NCBI GenBank assembly: GCA_045124055.1
Contig: JBGVKZ010000010.1
Location: forward strand, 1-17,101
Direction: 5' to 3'
DNA length: 17,101 nucleotides
DNA from: CALZKI01 sp045124055
GTDB lineage: Bacteria > Bacillota > Clostridia > Lachnospirales > Lachnospiraceae
How positions within the stretch are numbered: position 1 is the stretch's first letter; each line of letters opens with the position of its first letter. Shown here one piece after another: positions 8,289 through 14,597 of the stretch. Below the pieces are notes generated by a model. It did not search any database, was not told the DNA's origin, and saw nothing but the letters and a program-made list of their open reading frames with translations. Position numbers and translations under genes: made by a program.

Positions 8289-8315
8289 AAACCCCACTCC
8301 TTATAAAAAATATGT

Positions 8316-8960
8316 TTACTTATTTCTATAAATAATATATTTACAAATTGGATTACCTATGGAAGAAAACTTCTCCTCATATTCCGTCATAATATTCCCC
8401 TTTACCATTTCCTCATCATTATGCAAATCATACGTTACCGCCTTTGCAAGCCAACCCGCCTCTGAAAGCTGCTCTATGGCAAAATCAAAGAGTCCCCTGT
8501 TATCCGTTTTAAATTCCAAAAAACCATCTTTTTTCAAAATCAAGTCATATCTTGCCAAGAATTCCTTAGAAGGCAATCGTCTCTTTGCATGTCTGTCCTT
8601 TGGCCACGGGTCAGAAAAATTCAAATAAATCTTATCTACTTCCTCTGTATCAAAAACCTCTACAATTTCCTTGGCATCGATACAGATAAACTTTAAGTTG
8701 CTAACTTCTTCTTCTTCCATTTTTTGAATAGCACGGAGTAATACAGAAGAATATCTCTCAATACCCACATAATTTATGTTTGGATTTTGCTTTGCCAGAG
8801 TGTGTAAAAACTGACCTTTTCCCATTCCAATTTCTATATGAAGTGGTGAATTATTTTGAAAAAGTTCTCCCCACTTACCTTTATAATCCTTTGGATTTTG
8901 CACTACAAATTCACTGGTTGCGATTTTTTCATCAGCACCTTTAATATTTCTAAGTCTCAT
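8316..8960 (-). CDS. trmB: tRNA (guanine-46-N7)-methyltransferase TrmB
   Basis: 214 residues, a normal length for the single-domain bacterial enzyme, which methylates G46 in the variable loop of tRNAs using S-adenosylmethionine. The SAM-binding glycine loop is EIGMGKGQF (about residues 43-51). The family hallmark NFSDPWPKDRHAKRR lies at about 114-128, followed by FLEFKTDN. The start ATG at 8960 has GAGAGGAA upstream. It is the first gene of the long minus-strand run; the cyclase gene starts 27 bases after its stop. It is a housekeeping gene and probably supplies the promoter from which at least the cyclase and FecR genes are read. The assignment is very safe. Confidence 0.96.
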   Translation of the reverse strand: MRLRNIKGADEKIATSEFVVQNPKDYKGKWGELFQNNSPLHIEIGMGKGQFLHTLAKQNPNINYVGIERYSSVLLRAIQKMEEEEVSNLKFICIDAKEIVEVFDTEEVDKIYLNFSDPWPKDRHAKRRLPSKEFLARYDLILKKDGFLEFKTDNRGLFDFAIEQLSEAGWLAKAVTYDLHNDEEMVKGNIMTEYEEKFSSIGNPICKYIIYRNK

Positions 8961-9038
8961 ATCAACAATTCCTCTCCATTTTATATCATTTTACCTCGTT
9001 TACCAGAAAAAAGAAATCCTATTTTTTTATATATCTAT

Positions 9039-9066
9039 TTGGTTTTTGGTGAAAATAGTGTATTAT
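9039..9066 (+). promoter_or_regulatory. Likely promoter of the carboxypeptidase gene
   Basis: TTGGTT (9039-9044), a 16-base spacer and TATTAT (9061-9066) match a housekeeping sigma promoter, with a weak -35. The ribosome site TTAGGAG at 9077-9083 precedes the ATG at 9090 by six bases. The 129-base gap to trmB must also hold the divergent trmB promoter, for which I see only AT-rich candidates near 8980-9000. Confidence 0.45.
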
Positions 9067-9089
9067 AGGAATAGATTTAGGAGTAAGCT

Positions 9090-10553
9090 ATGTTTTGGAA
9101 AAATATATTTAAACAAACTAAGAAAATGAAAGTAAAAATAACCGCATTTATTCTAGGAATTTCCATTTTTTTATCTCAGGGAATATCTTCCTATGCAGTT
9201 GTAGACTATAACGAACTGGCAGAACAGAGAAAAAATCTTCCTATCCAGAGTAATTCCTATGAAAATTGGCCAGATGGTCCGGCCATTGGTGCTGAAGCAG
9301 CCATTTTAATGGATGTTAATTCCGGAACTATTTTATATGAAAAAAATATTCACGAAATGCTTTATCCAGCCAGTACTACAAAAATAATGACCTGCCTTTT
9401 AGCCGTAGAAAATTGTGCTATGGACGAAATGGTGGAATTTTCATATGATGCTGTTTTTAGCGTACCAAGAGATGGTTCAAATATGGGAATTGACGTGGGC
9501 GAAATTCTTCCTATGGAAGATTGCCTCTATGGTATCTTAGTCGGCTCTGCCAACGAAGTTGCGGCAGCAGTAGGCGAACACATTGCAGGTGACACCGATA
9601 GTTTTATTGAAATGATGAATCAGCGTGCTAAAGAGCTTGGTTGTCTTAACACCAATTTTGTTAATGCAAATGGTCTTCACGATGACAATCATTATACGAC
9701 AGCATATGACCTGGCATTAATTGCAAGAGCCTTTTTTTCAAATGAATATCTTGCCAACATTTCCAATACTGCCAGAGTACACTTTGAACCTACGGATACT
9801 CAGCCTGATGACTTTTACTTAAACAATAAAAACAAACTGGTCAGTGGCGAAATAAAATATGAATACTATTTAGGTGGAAAAACTGGTTATACTACTGAGG
9901 CAAGACAAACTCTTGTTTCCTGTGCAGAAAAGGACGGAATGCGACTTGTTTGTGTAATCATGAAAGAAGAAACTCCTAACCAGTTCAATGACACTGTAAC
10001 CTTATTTAACTACGGATTCAGCAATTTCAAAGAAGTAAATGTTTCTGAAGTAGAAACAAAATACACCATTGAAAACACCGGATTTTTCTCTACTGGACAA
10101 GATATTTTTGGAAGTTCAAAATCTATTTTACAGTTAGATGGTGACGCTTGTATCGTTATTCCTACCGGTGCGGAATTTGAAGATGTAGAATCTTCCATTA
10201 ACTATGAGAATTTGTCCGATGACCAGGTAGCCACCATAGAATATACTTATAACGATGTTTTTGTCGGAAGTGTCTCCGTTAATCTGGCTTCCAACACAGA
10301 CAATTATGAGTTTACTTCGGCTTCCGTATCAAATAGCTCTATGACTATTGTTAACGTGAAAAAAGTAGTTATTTGGATTATCGTAATTGCCGCTTTACTT
10401 TCTTTTGTATTCTTTGCATTTCGTTATGTTAACCAATATCATTTTGGTGGAAAAAAAGGTCGACTTGCCAAAAAACGAAGACGAAAGAAAACTCAAGCTA
10501 TTCGTTCTCCATATAGACATTTCAATTTTGATGATATTGATTTGAGAAAATAA
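9090..10553 (+). CDS. D-alanyl-D-alanine carboxypeptidase (peptidase S11, DacF-like), membrane anchored
   Basis: 487 residues with a signal sequence (hydrophobic core about 17-35, ending near SYA). The penicillin-binding S11 motifs are complete: STTK (Ser95, Lys98) in YPASTTKIMTC, SAN (153-155), and KTG (264-266) in GGKTGYT. The enzyme removes the terminal D-Ala from peptidoglycan stem peptides and so limits cross-linking. A beta-rich domain follows (about 310-410), then a C-terminal transmembrane segment (about 425-444) and a strongly basic tail (KKGRLAKKRRRKK). Many PBP5-type enzymes use an amphipathic helix; here a true membrane span with a cytoplasmic basic tail is seen. It is transcribed alone, divergent from trmB, and converges on the exonuclease gene. 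Confidence 0.93.
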   Translation: MFWKNIFKQTKKMKVKITAFILGISIFLSQGISSYAVVDYNELAEQRKNLPIQSNSYENWPDGPAIGAEAAILMDVNSGTILYEKNIHEMLYPASTTKIMTCLLAVENCAMDEMVEFSYDAVFSVPRDGSNMGIDVGEILPMEDCLYGILVGSANEVAAAVGEHIAGDTDSFIEMMNQRAKELGCLNTNFVNANGLHDDNHYTTAYDLALIARAFFSNEYLANISNTARVHFEPTDTQPDDFYLNNKNKLVSGEIKYEYYLGGKTGYTTEARQTLVSCAEKDGMRLVCVIMKEETPNQFNDTVTLFNYGFSNFKEVNVSEVETKYTIENTGFFSTGQDIFGSSKSILQLDGDACIVIPTGAEFEDVESSINYENLSDDQVATIEYTYNDVFVGSVSVNLASNTDNYEFTSASVSNSSMTIVNVKKVVIWIIVIAALLSFVFFAFRYVNQYHFGGKKGRLAKKRRRKKTQAIRSPYRHFNFDDIDLRK

Positions 10554-10558
10554 AAAGA

Positions 10559-10588
10559 AAACCAGGAGGGTATCAGCTCTCCTGGTTT
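10559..10588 (-). terminator. Intrinsic terminator between converging genes
   Basis: A perfect 10-base stem, AAACCAGGAG / CTCCTGGTTT, with a 10-base loop. On the minus strand it is followed by TTTTCTTTTTATTTTC, a good U tract, and the stem overlaps the exonuclease stop codon. On the plus strand it follows the carboxypeptidase stop by a few bases but has only a short T tract, so it may work in both directions with unequal strength. Confidence 0.8.
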
Positions 10589-11573
10589 ATACTTCCTCTG
10601 GAAGTTCTTTTTTTGTTAGGCGTCTCTTTCTTCTAATTTCTTTTGCTCTTTCTTGTTTCATAATGATGGAATTTACTTCTTCTTCAGAAATACATTTCAT
10701 CGTTTTTACGACATACATCTTTCCATCTTCTGTTTTTCTGATTCGCACCTTGCTTTTCATAAAACCATGTTTATCGCAGTTAGAAACACAATAATAATGC
10801 TTTCCGTTTGGAGTAAACCATTTGATTACTCGCTTGTTGTTCTTTTTACAAATGTAACATTTTGTACTCATAACTGTCTTATCTAACAAAATATCTGACT
10901 TGTCATTGAACTTTCTGGAAATATATTTTGCATAATTATCAAACACAATATGTATTTCATCACTTTTCTTCTTTGGAATGTTAAAAACATCATAAGAAAA
11001 ATTGTGAAGTATCGCATTATCCTCACAGCTTGTATCCAAAAATCTTTTTAGAATTTTACCTGTGTAATATGCATCACTAAATGCTCTATGGAAAGGTATA
11101 TCCTTTTCAATTTTTAAGAAGTCTATCGCATATTCAAGACTTCTTCTTGTTTTTCCATCTTCATAGGCTATACTAAATAACTTCTGCACATCATAAAACT
11201 TAAATGGCTTATCAGATAGTGGTTCCATATGGTAAAAACGCATATTCCGTTGTAATTCAATCAAATCTAACGGGCCCCAGGTGCAAAAGATACTATCTTC
11301 ACCACACCACTCTAGAAATTCATTCATCACCACAGGAAAAGGTCTTCCTTCCTGTAATTCTGCCATCTGCAAATGAATCAGTTTTTTCGTGATAAAATGC
11401 ATTTCCTGATAAACCTCAGGTTTTACTAACTGGCTGAATTCACCTATAAAGTTCATTTCATTATTTAATTTAACTGCACCTATCTCAATAATTTCAAAGG
11501 GCAATTCCCTAACTTCCGGTTCTCTTCCCGTGTTACTTTGATTCCATTCTAAATCAAAAACAATGTAGTTCAT
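10587..11573 (-). CDS. DEDDh-family 3'-5' exonuclease with a C-terminal four-cysteine module
   Basis: 328 residues. The exonuclease motifs are Exo I FDLEW (Asp7, Glu9), Exo II WGPLDLIELQRNM (Asp103) and Exo III FHRAFSDAYY (His162, Asp167), giving the complete DEDDh set that binds two metal ions. The N-terminal 180 residues resemble KapD/ERI-1-like nucleases, which act on RNA or DNA ends. Beyond that is an extension with C-x2-C (239, 242) and C-x3-C (262, 266) in CYICKKNN and YYCVSNCDKHG, plausibly a zinc knuckle for nucleic acid binding, followed by a basic end. Start ATG 11573 has AAGGTG upstream. Physiological substrate unknown. A perfect palindrome at 11603-11624 in its promoter region suggests regulation by a dimeric repressor. 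Confidence 0.88.
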   Translation of the reverse strand: MNYIVFDLEWNQSNTGREPEVRELPFEIIEIGAVKLNNEMNFIGEFSQLVKPEVYQEMHFITKKLIHLQMAELQEGRPFPVVMNEFLEWCGEDSIFCTWGPLDLIELQRNMRFYHMEPLSDKPFKFYDVQKLFSIAYEDGKTRRSLEYAIDFLKIEKDIPFHRAFSDAYYTGKILKRFLDTSCEDNAILHNFSYDVFNIPKKKSDEIHIVFDNYAKYISRKFNDKSDILLDKTVMSTKCYICKKNNKRVIKWFTPNGKHYYCVSNCDKHGFMKSKVRIRKTEDGKMYVVKTMKCISEEEVNSIIMKQERAKEIRRKRRLTKKELPEEV

Positions 11574-11602
11574 TTTCTCACCTTATATGATAACCACTTA
11601 AT

Positions 11603-11624
11603 ATATGATACTTAAGTATCATAT
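11603..11624. promoter_or_regulatory. Perfect 22-base palindrome, possible operator
   Basis: ATATGATACTT and its exact complement AAGTATCATAT meet without a spacer. It lies 30-51 bases upstream of the exonuclease start, where the promoter should be. The centre is CTTAAG and the arms are AT-rich, so an RNA hairpin would be weak, which favours binding by a dimeric protein. A TATGAT that could serve as a -10 box lies within and beside it. Chance cannot be fully excluded in such AT-rich DNA, although 22 perfect bases are unusual. Confidence 0.45.
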
Positions 11625-11881
11625 CATAAAGTACGCTTTCACACAAGATAGACCATAAAGCTTCGTATAGTTGAAAGACTATATTCGATTATCCCTTTCG
11701 CACTTATTTCCACAAAATATTAAAAAAAAATTCAACTAAACTCAAAACACTATTTTTAAATCTAATATAAAATCCATATAACACGCGGAAAACCCGAATG
11801 TCAGAGGAATCCCCCTTATCCATCCGCTTTTTCAGTATGTACATTACTTTACAGCGACAATATTCAGTTTAAGACTAAGCC
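11625..11881. other. AT-rich intergenic stretch without a convincing gene
   Basis: No recognisable gene is present. On the minus strand there is an open stretch of 46 codons (11844 to 11704, MYILKKRMDKGDSSD at its start) with no clear ribosome site, so it is not called. GCGGA and TCCGC at about 11785-11827 can form a weak long-loop stem. The region should hold whatever ends the transcript of the small secreted protein, but no good terminator is visible. Confidence 0.4.
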
Positions 11882-12298
11882 TTATCCGTAGGTTTTGTTT
11901 GACGTATAGTCTGTTATCGTTTCCGAATCACACCTATGTGTACCCATTACTCTATAAGTTCCAGCACTAACTGAGTACTCACCGCTTGTGCTGGCGTATG
12001 TGCCTGACTGGGTGCTTGACCAAGACTGCAACTGAACCCAATACGAACCTGATAACTTCTCAAGATTACATTTTACATGTGTCTCACTTACGCCGGCGAG
12101 TCCTGTTGTACTCCCTGAGACACTTGCCTTACCGCTTGAAATAGATAAACTAAGCGAGTGATCTTGAATTGAAGTATATCTTGGCTGTATGGTAGTTCCT
12201 TCTGCCGTCTGGGCAAAGCTTATCATTGGTGTATTGATAAACAATGCTAAAGACAAACATACGGATAACAACTTAATAAAGGATTTCATTCTTTTCAT
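11882..12298 (-). CDS. Small secreted protein (DUF6147-like), unknown function
   Basis: I chose ATG 12298 because AAGGAG lies six bases upstream; longer starts add an unlikely Arg/Tyr-rich stretch in front of the signal sequence. The 138-residue product has a clear signal peptide, MKRMKSFIKLLSVCLSLALF, with cleavage likely after SFA. The mature part is rich in Ser, Thr and Gly with alternating strands (HSLSLSISSGKASVSGS, SGTYASTSGEYSVSAGTYRV) and two cysteines. This fits a small beta-sandwich. From memory it resembles the DUF6147 family of secreted Firmicute proteins with PRYTxI near the mature start. It follows the sigma/DUF4367 pair, behind a terminator, and could be a target of the sigma factor; that is inference. 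Confidence 0.65.
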   Translation of the reverse strand: MKRMKSFIKLLSVCLSLALFINTPMISFAQTAEGTTIQPRYTSIQDHSLSLSISSGKASVSGSTTGLAGVSETHVKCNLEKLSGSYWVQLQSWSSTQSGTYASTSGEYSVSAGTYRVMGTHRCDSETITDYTSNKTYG

Positions 12299-12338
12299 AA
12301 GTTGCTCCTTGAAACGCCTACATATATAATAACGAAAG

Positions 12339-12372
12339 AAAATTCCAGTTTGTGACAAAAAACTGGAATTTT
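12339..12372 (-). terminator. Strong intrinsic terminator after the DUF4367 gene
   Basis: A perfect 13-base stem, AAAATTCCAGTTT / AAACTGGAATTTT, with an 8-base loop, 20 bases behind the DUF4367 stop. Minus-strand tail TTTTCTTTCG; the plus strand has T7, so it may also work the other way. It separates the sigma operon from the secreted protein gene, whose start is about 40 bases further on, leaving room for a promoter (TATTATATATG near 12320-12335) or partial read-through. Confidence 0.75.
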
Positions 12373-12392
12373 TTTCAAATTTATTATTATTT

Positions 12393-13109
12393 TTAATTTT
12401 CTTCTACTACCTGCCTACTAATTAGGATTTTTAAAAGTTCAAATTTGCTGATATTGGAAGAACTTAATACATATACATAATGACCATTCTCGTAATATAA
12501 TGATATTTCCTTTTCATTACGGTAAGTATATATTTCCACATCTCGTCCTTCATACTGAACTTTCTCATACTTACTATATTCATAATTTATACCTATATGT
12601 AATCCATCATGTGCATAGTACTGACTAAACTTAATCATATCTCCATTATCATTTCTATATATTAGAGTACGACTCAAATCCAATTCAACTCTGATTTCTT
12701 CTCTGTAACCCTCTGGAATATAAGTTGGCTCAGTCAAAGTAACATCTTCACCAGTATATTCATTGTTGTAAGAGTGAATTATTCCACCCTCAGCAGTAGT
12801 TGTGGCTCTACTGGATAATGCAAATGCAGCAGCATATGTGTGCATACTTGGCAGCATAGTTATTCCCAAAAATGCTATGATACAAGCAGCAACTCGTCCT
12901 AAAATTTCAAATTCTCTCTTAGCTGCATAATATTCTTCAGGCGAGTTGGTCCTTTCTTCATATTTGAAGAGATTTTTCATTCTCCATCTAAATTTAAGAG
13001 AAAACTTATAATTATCATCTACGCCTGTTTCCCAATCCCTAATTAACTGGACATTGATTATGGGCATAATCCGTCTCAGTATATCATCAAGATTTCTTGC
13101 TTTTACCAT
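12393..13109 (-). CDS. Membrane protein with extracellular DUF4367-like domain, probable partner of the ECF sigma factor
   Basis: 238 residues: a cytoplasmic N-terminal part of about 70 residues (VKARNLDDILRRI, then FEILGRV), one transmembrane segment (about 73-93), and an extracellular domain with TEPTYIPEGYREE, a phrase typical of DUF4367, followed by alternating strands (IKFSQYYAHDG, VYVLSSSNIS). Its ATG overlaps the sigma stop (TAATG), so the two are translationally coupled. Sigma genes followed by a one-span membrane protein usually form a sigma/anti-sigma pair, in which the cytoplasmic part holds the sigma factor and the outer domain senses a signal. I see no zinc-binding anti-sigma motif such as HxxxCxxC, so the anti-sigma role is inferred from coupling and topology. 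Confidence 0.7.
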   Translation of the reverse strand: MVKARNLDDILRRIMPIINVQLIRDWETGVDDNYKFSLKFRWRMKNLFKYEERTNSPEEYYAAKREFEILGRVAACIIAFLGITMLPSMHTYAAAFALSSRATTTAEGGIIHSYNNEYTGEDVTLTEPTYIPEGYREEIRVELDLSRTLIYRNDNGDMIKFSQYYAHDGLHIGINYEYSKYEKVQYEGRDVEIYTYRNEKEISLYYENGHYVYVLSSSNISKFELLKILISRQVVEEN

Positions 13110-13651
13110 TATTGTCTCTCCATTTCATTTAATGTTTGTTCAATAATGTCTTTTCCCCTCGAAATTCTTTTTCTTATTGTGGCTTCTGAAATATTCAGTA
13201 TTTCTGCTATCTCAAGATTTGTATATTCATTTACATATTTTAAAATAAAAATTTCTTTATAGATTTCAGGCATACTGTTTATGATTCTGATAACTCTGTT
13301 ATCCTCATCTAATTCCATCATATCTTCAGAAACTAAAATATCTGGATTCTCCAGCTCGTCAACTGACATTTCATTTTTCATCATTTGAGACTTTTTCCTA
13401 TAAATGTCGATTGCCGTATGTTTTGTTGTTAAAACAATATAATTTTTAGTTTGATTAGAGTCTACGTCTCCAATTTTATCAATATTATTTGCAATTTTGA
13501 AAAAAGCTTCATGAACGGCATCTTCCGCCTCGTGTTCATTTTTTAATATGTCCTTAGCAACTTTTATCATCAAATATTTATACTTCTCATAGAGAACCAC
13601 AAATTTTCTTTGATTCTCTTGGGATTCGATAGACATTAAATATATTATCAT
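13109..13651 (-). CDS. ECF-type RNA polymerase sigma factor
   Basis: 180 residues with the two conserved sigma regions. Region 2 includes LKNEHEAEDAVHEAFFKIANNI and the RNA-polymerase-binding and -10-melting part around KNYIVLTTKHTAIDIYRKK. Region 4 is PEIYKEIFILKYVNEY, then the helix-turn-helix TNLEIAEILNISEATIRKRISRGK, which reads the -35 box. Regions 1 and 3 are absent, as usual for ECF factors. The start at 13651 is preceded by GAGGGAG at about 12 bases, slightly far; another ATG six codons in (MSIESQ) is possible. Coupled to a DUF4367 membrane protein and read from a leader with a terminator, so both anti-sigma control and attenuation are conceivable. Regulon unknown. Confidence 0.9.
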   Translation of the reverse strand: MIIYLMSIESQENQRKFVVLYEKYKYLMIKVAKDILKNEHEAEDAVHEAFFKIANNIDKIGDVDSNQTKNYIVLTTKHTAIDIYRKKSQMMKNEMSVDELENPDILVSEDMMELDEDNRVIRIINSMPEIYKEIFILKYVNEYTNLEIAEILNISEATIRKRISRGKDIIEQTLNEMERQ

Positions 13652-13810
13652 TTGTAAAAATTTCTCCCTCTACGTTGAACAAATTGAAATATACTCAAAA
13701 TAAAAAAACCAAAAAACCTTTTTCAGAAGATTTTTTGGTTACTCGCTTTCAAGATGATATCAACCTGTTGCTTTGAACAGCTAATCTTCCCCCCTTACCC
13801 TATTTTACAC
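13652..13810 (-). promoter_or_regulatory. 5' leader of the sigma operon, candidate attenuator or small RNA
   Basis: If transcription starts near 13810, about 155 bases precede the sigma gene and contain an intrinsic terminator (13707-13740). Upstream of it, CTGTT/AACAG (13765-13780) forms a hairpin enclosed by AAGAT/ATCTT (13784-13788 with 13751-13755). GGAAGATT (13783-13790) can instead pair over eight bases with AATCTTCT (13725-13732), which includes part of the terminator's 5' arm and loop. Mutually exclusive pairings of this kind are typical of attenuators and riboswitches. I do not recognise a known aptamer. It might equally be an independent small RNA of about 100 bases ending at the terminator. 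Confidence 0.4.
13707..13740 (-). terminator. Intrinsic terminator in front of the sigma gene
   Basis: Minus strand: AACCAAAAAA and TTTTTTGGTT form a perfect 10-base stem around a 14-base loop, followed by TTTTTTTATTTT. It is 56 bases upstream of the sigma start and downstream of a good minus-strand promoter, so it either ends a short RNA or regulates the sigma operon. Confidence 0.75.
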
Positions 13811-13816
13811 ACGATT

Positions 13817-13859
13817 ATCGTACCTTTATTTTTAGATATTTTCAAGAGTTTTTTGTCAA
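13817..13859 (-). promoter_or_regulatory. Minus-strand promoter(s) for the sigma operon leader
   Basis: A perfect TTGACA (13854-13859) with TCTAAA (13831-13836) at 17 bases, and TTGAAA (13840-13845) with TACGAT (13817-13822), also at 17 bases. Either would start RNA close to 13810-13825. Both resemble housekeeping sigma sites rather than ECF sites. Confidence 0.5.
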
Positions 13860-13884
13860 AAAAAGGTATATTTTAGAAAAATAA

Positions 13885-13925
13885 CACCGCCTGGGGGAAT
13901 CGAACCCTCAACTAGCCCTTAGGAG
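13885..13925 (-). pseudogene. tRNA 3'-half relic, possible attachment-site remnant
   Basis: Minus strand reads CTCCTAA (anticodon-loop-like, with CCT), GGGCT, AGTT, GAGGG-TTCGATT-CCCCC (T arm, one A-C mismatch), AGGCGGT and G, with no encoded CCA. These parts have the right lengths for the 3' half of a type I tRNA such as tRNA-Arg(CCT), but the sequence upstream does not supply the 5' half of the anticodon stem. Alternatively, AACTAG/CTAGTT (13910-13933) is a long variable arm of a class II tRNA. In both readings the 5' part is missing. Truncation at an anticodon loop is a usual product of tyrosine-recombinase integration, and a recombinase gene is nearby. Confidence 0.45.
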
Positions 13926-13948
13926 CACTAGTTGGTGATGTAAATCCC

Positions 13949-13980
13949 AGTCAAGGAATGTTCATCTAAGTCAAGGAAAG
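13949..13980 (+). repeat. Two direct repeats AGTCAAGGAA
   Basis: AGTCAAGGAATG (13949-13960) and AGTCAAGGAAAG (13969-13980) start 20 bases apart, about two helical turns, and are followed by a partial inverse, TCTTGA. They lie between the tRNA relic and the recombinase gene and could be arm-type recombinase sites or decayed element ends. Function unproven. Confidence 0.3.
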
Positions 13981-14341
13981 TCTTGATTTTTCTAACTTTC
14001 CTGTCATTCTGTGTCAAAATAAGAAAATGTAAAATCATCCGAGTAAAACGCCTTTCGGTGGCAAACCGGTGGCATTGCCACCCTGAGGGTTCAACCATTG
14101 AGTTCCATCGAGTTCACAACTATGGCTACCATTCCCACATAGCCTGCAGCAATGATAACATCATTTTCTTATTAGATTACCTATATTATAACGTGTGTGA
14201 GGTCGGATGTCGATGGTTTTTTGACCATTATTTACTCTAATTTACTCATACTTTCTTGTTCTTAAAAAGATGGCAGCATCTGTTTCCATCTTTACATTCC
14301 TTCACTCCATCTATTCTGCAAACTGAAATTGAACAAAATCG
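13981..14341. other. Non-coding stretch with a GC-rich hairpin, probably decayed mobile DNA
   Basis: No gene is supported. GGTGGC-ATT-GCCACC (14068-14082) is a perfect six-base-stem hairpin preceded by another GGTGGC at 14057-14062. On the minus strand a 25-codon open stretch (14168 to 14091) reads protein-like, including AGYVGMVAIVVNSMELNG before a stop, and may be the tail of a lost gene. Plus-strand open frames here look random. Confidence 0.35.
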
Positions 14342-14530
14342 CTGCGCGATGGCCTGCCAAGTCTGTGGCGCAGTTTTTCTATTCCTTCAAAAATAGGCAG
14401 TGACAGGATTGTCCCAGGATAGTATTGTTAAAGTACCACCAATAACATACTTCACAAACGGGCGTAGCCCCTATAACTGCCTATGAAAAGAATACCATTT
14501 TTAGGCTGCTTCCACAAGCAGTTTTATTTT
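14342..14530 (+). ncRNA. Candidate structured RNA ahead of the recombinase gene
   Basis: Starts with a hairpin CTGCGC/GCGCAG (14342-14373) followed by T5. Then a closing stem ATAGGCAGT/ACTGCCTAT (14393-14401 with 14476-14484, perfect) encloses three hairpins: GACA-GGAT-TGTC (14402-14413), AGTATTGTTA with TAACATACT (14421-14451, one bulge) and GGGC-GTA-GCCC (14460-14470). This is a four-way junction. It ends in an intrinsic terminator (14506-14530). It could be a small RNA, a leader controlling the recombinase/transposase genes, or a single-stranded DNA structure used in transposition. No promoter is convincing. Confidence 0.4.
14506..14530 (+). terminator. Intrinsic terminator upstream of the recombinase gene
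   Basis: CTGCTT-CCAC-AAGCAG, a perfect six-base stem with a four-base loop, followed by TTTTATTTT. It is 68 bases before the recombinase start and would stop transcripts entering from the left, insulating the element's genes, or end the RNA described at 14342. Confidence 0.7.
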
Positions 14531-14597
14531 GCAAACGCACCTCCGTGATGGGTAGTTACTGTTGTTTTTATTACTACTTTTTTCATGGAGGTTATTT

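Noticed and set aside
11780..11830. GCGGA/TCCGC hairpin as a terminator for the secreted protein gene
   Set aside because: Five-base stem with a loop of more than 30 bases, and on the minus strand no T tract follows; too weak to call.
11704..11844. Minus-strand open stretch of 46 codons behind the secreted protein gene
   Set aside because: No ribosome site at either possible start, very AT-rich with a Phe-rich end, and no recognisable motif; chance openness is likely at this length.
13885..13933. An intact tRNA gene on the minus strand
   Set aside because: The 5' half (acceptor strand, D arm, 5' anticodon stem) is not found upstream, and the T stem has a mismatch.
14057..14082. Repeated GGTGGC as the start of a CRISPR or other repeat array
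   Set aside because: Only two short copies and one complement; no regular spacing, and no cas-like genes nearby.
14091..14168. Minus-strand 25-codon stretch reading AGYVGMVAIVVNSMELNG before a stop
   Set aside because: Protein-like, but too short, without a proper start, and directly preceded by two stops; kept only as a hint of a decayed gene.
13983..14240. Plus-strand open frame of 85 codons in the region left of the recombinase
   Set aside because: Overlaps hairpins and the non-coding stretch, has no ribosome site, and its residue composition (many Cys, His, Trp) looks random.
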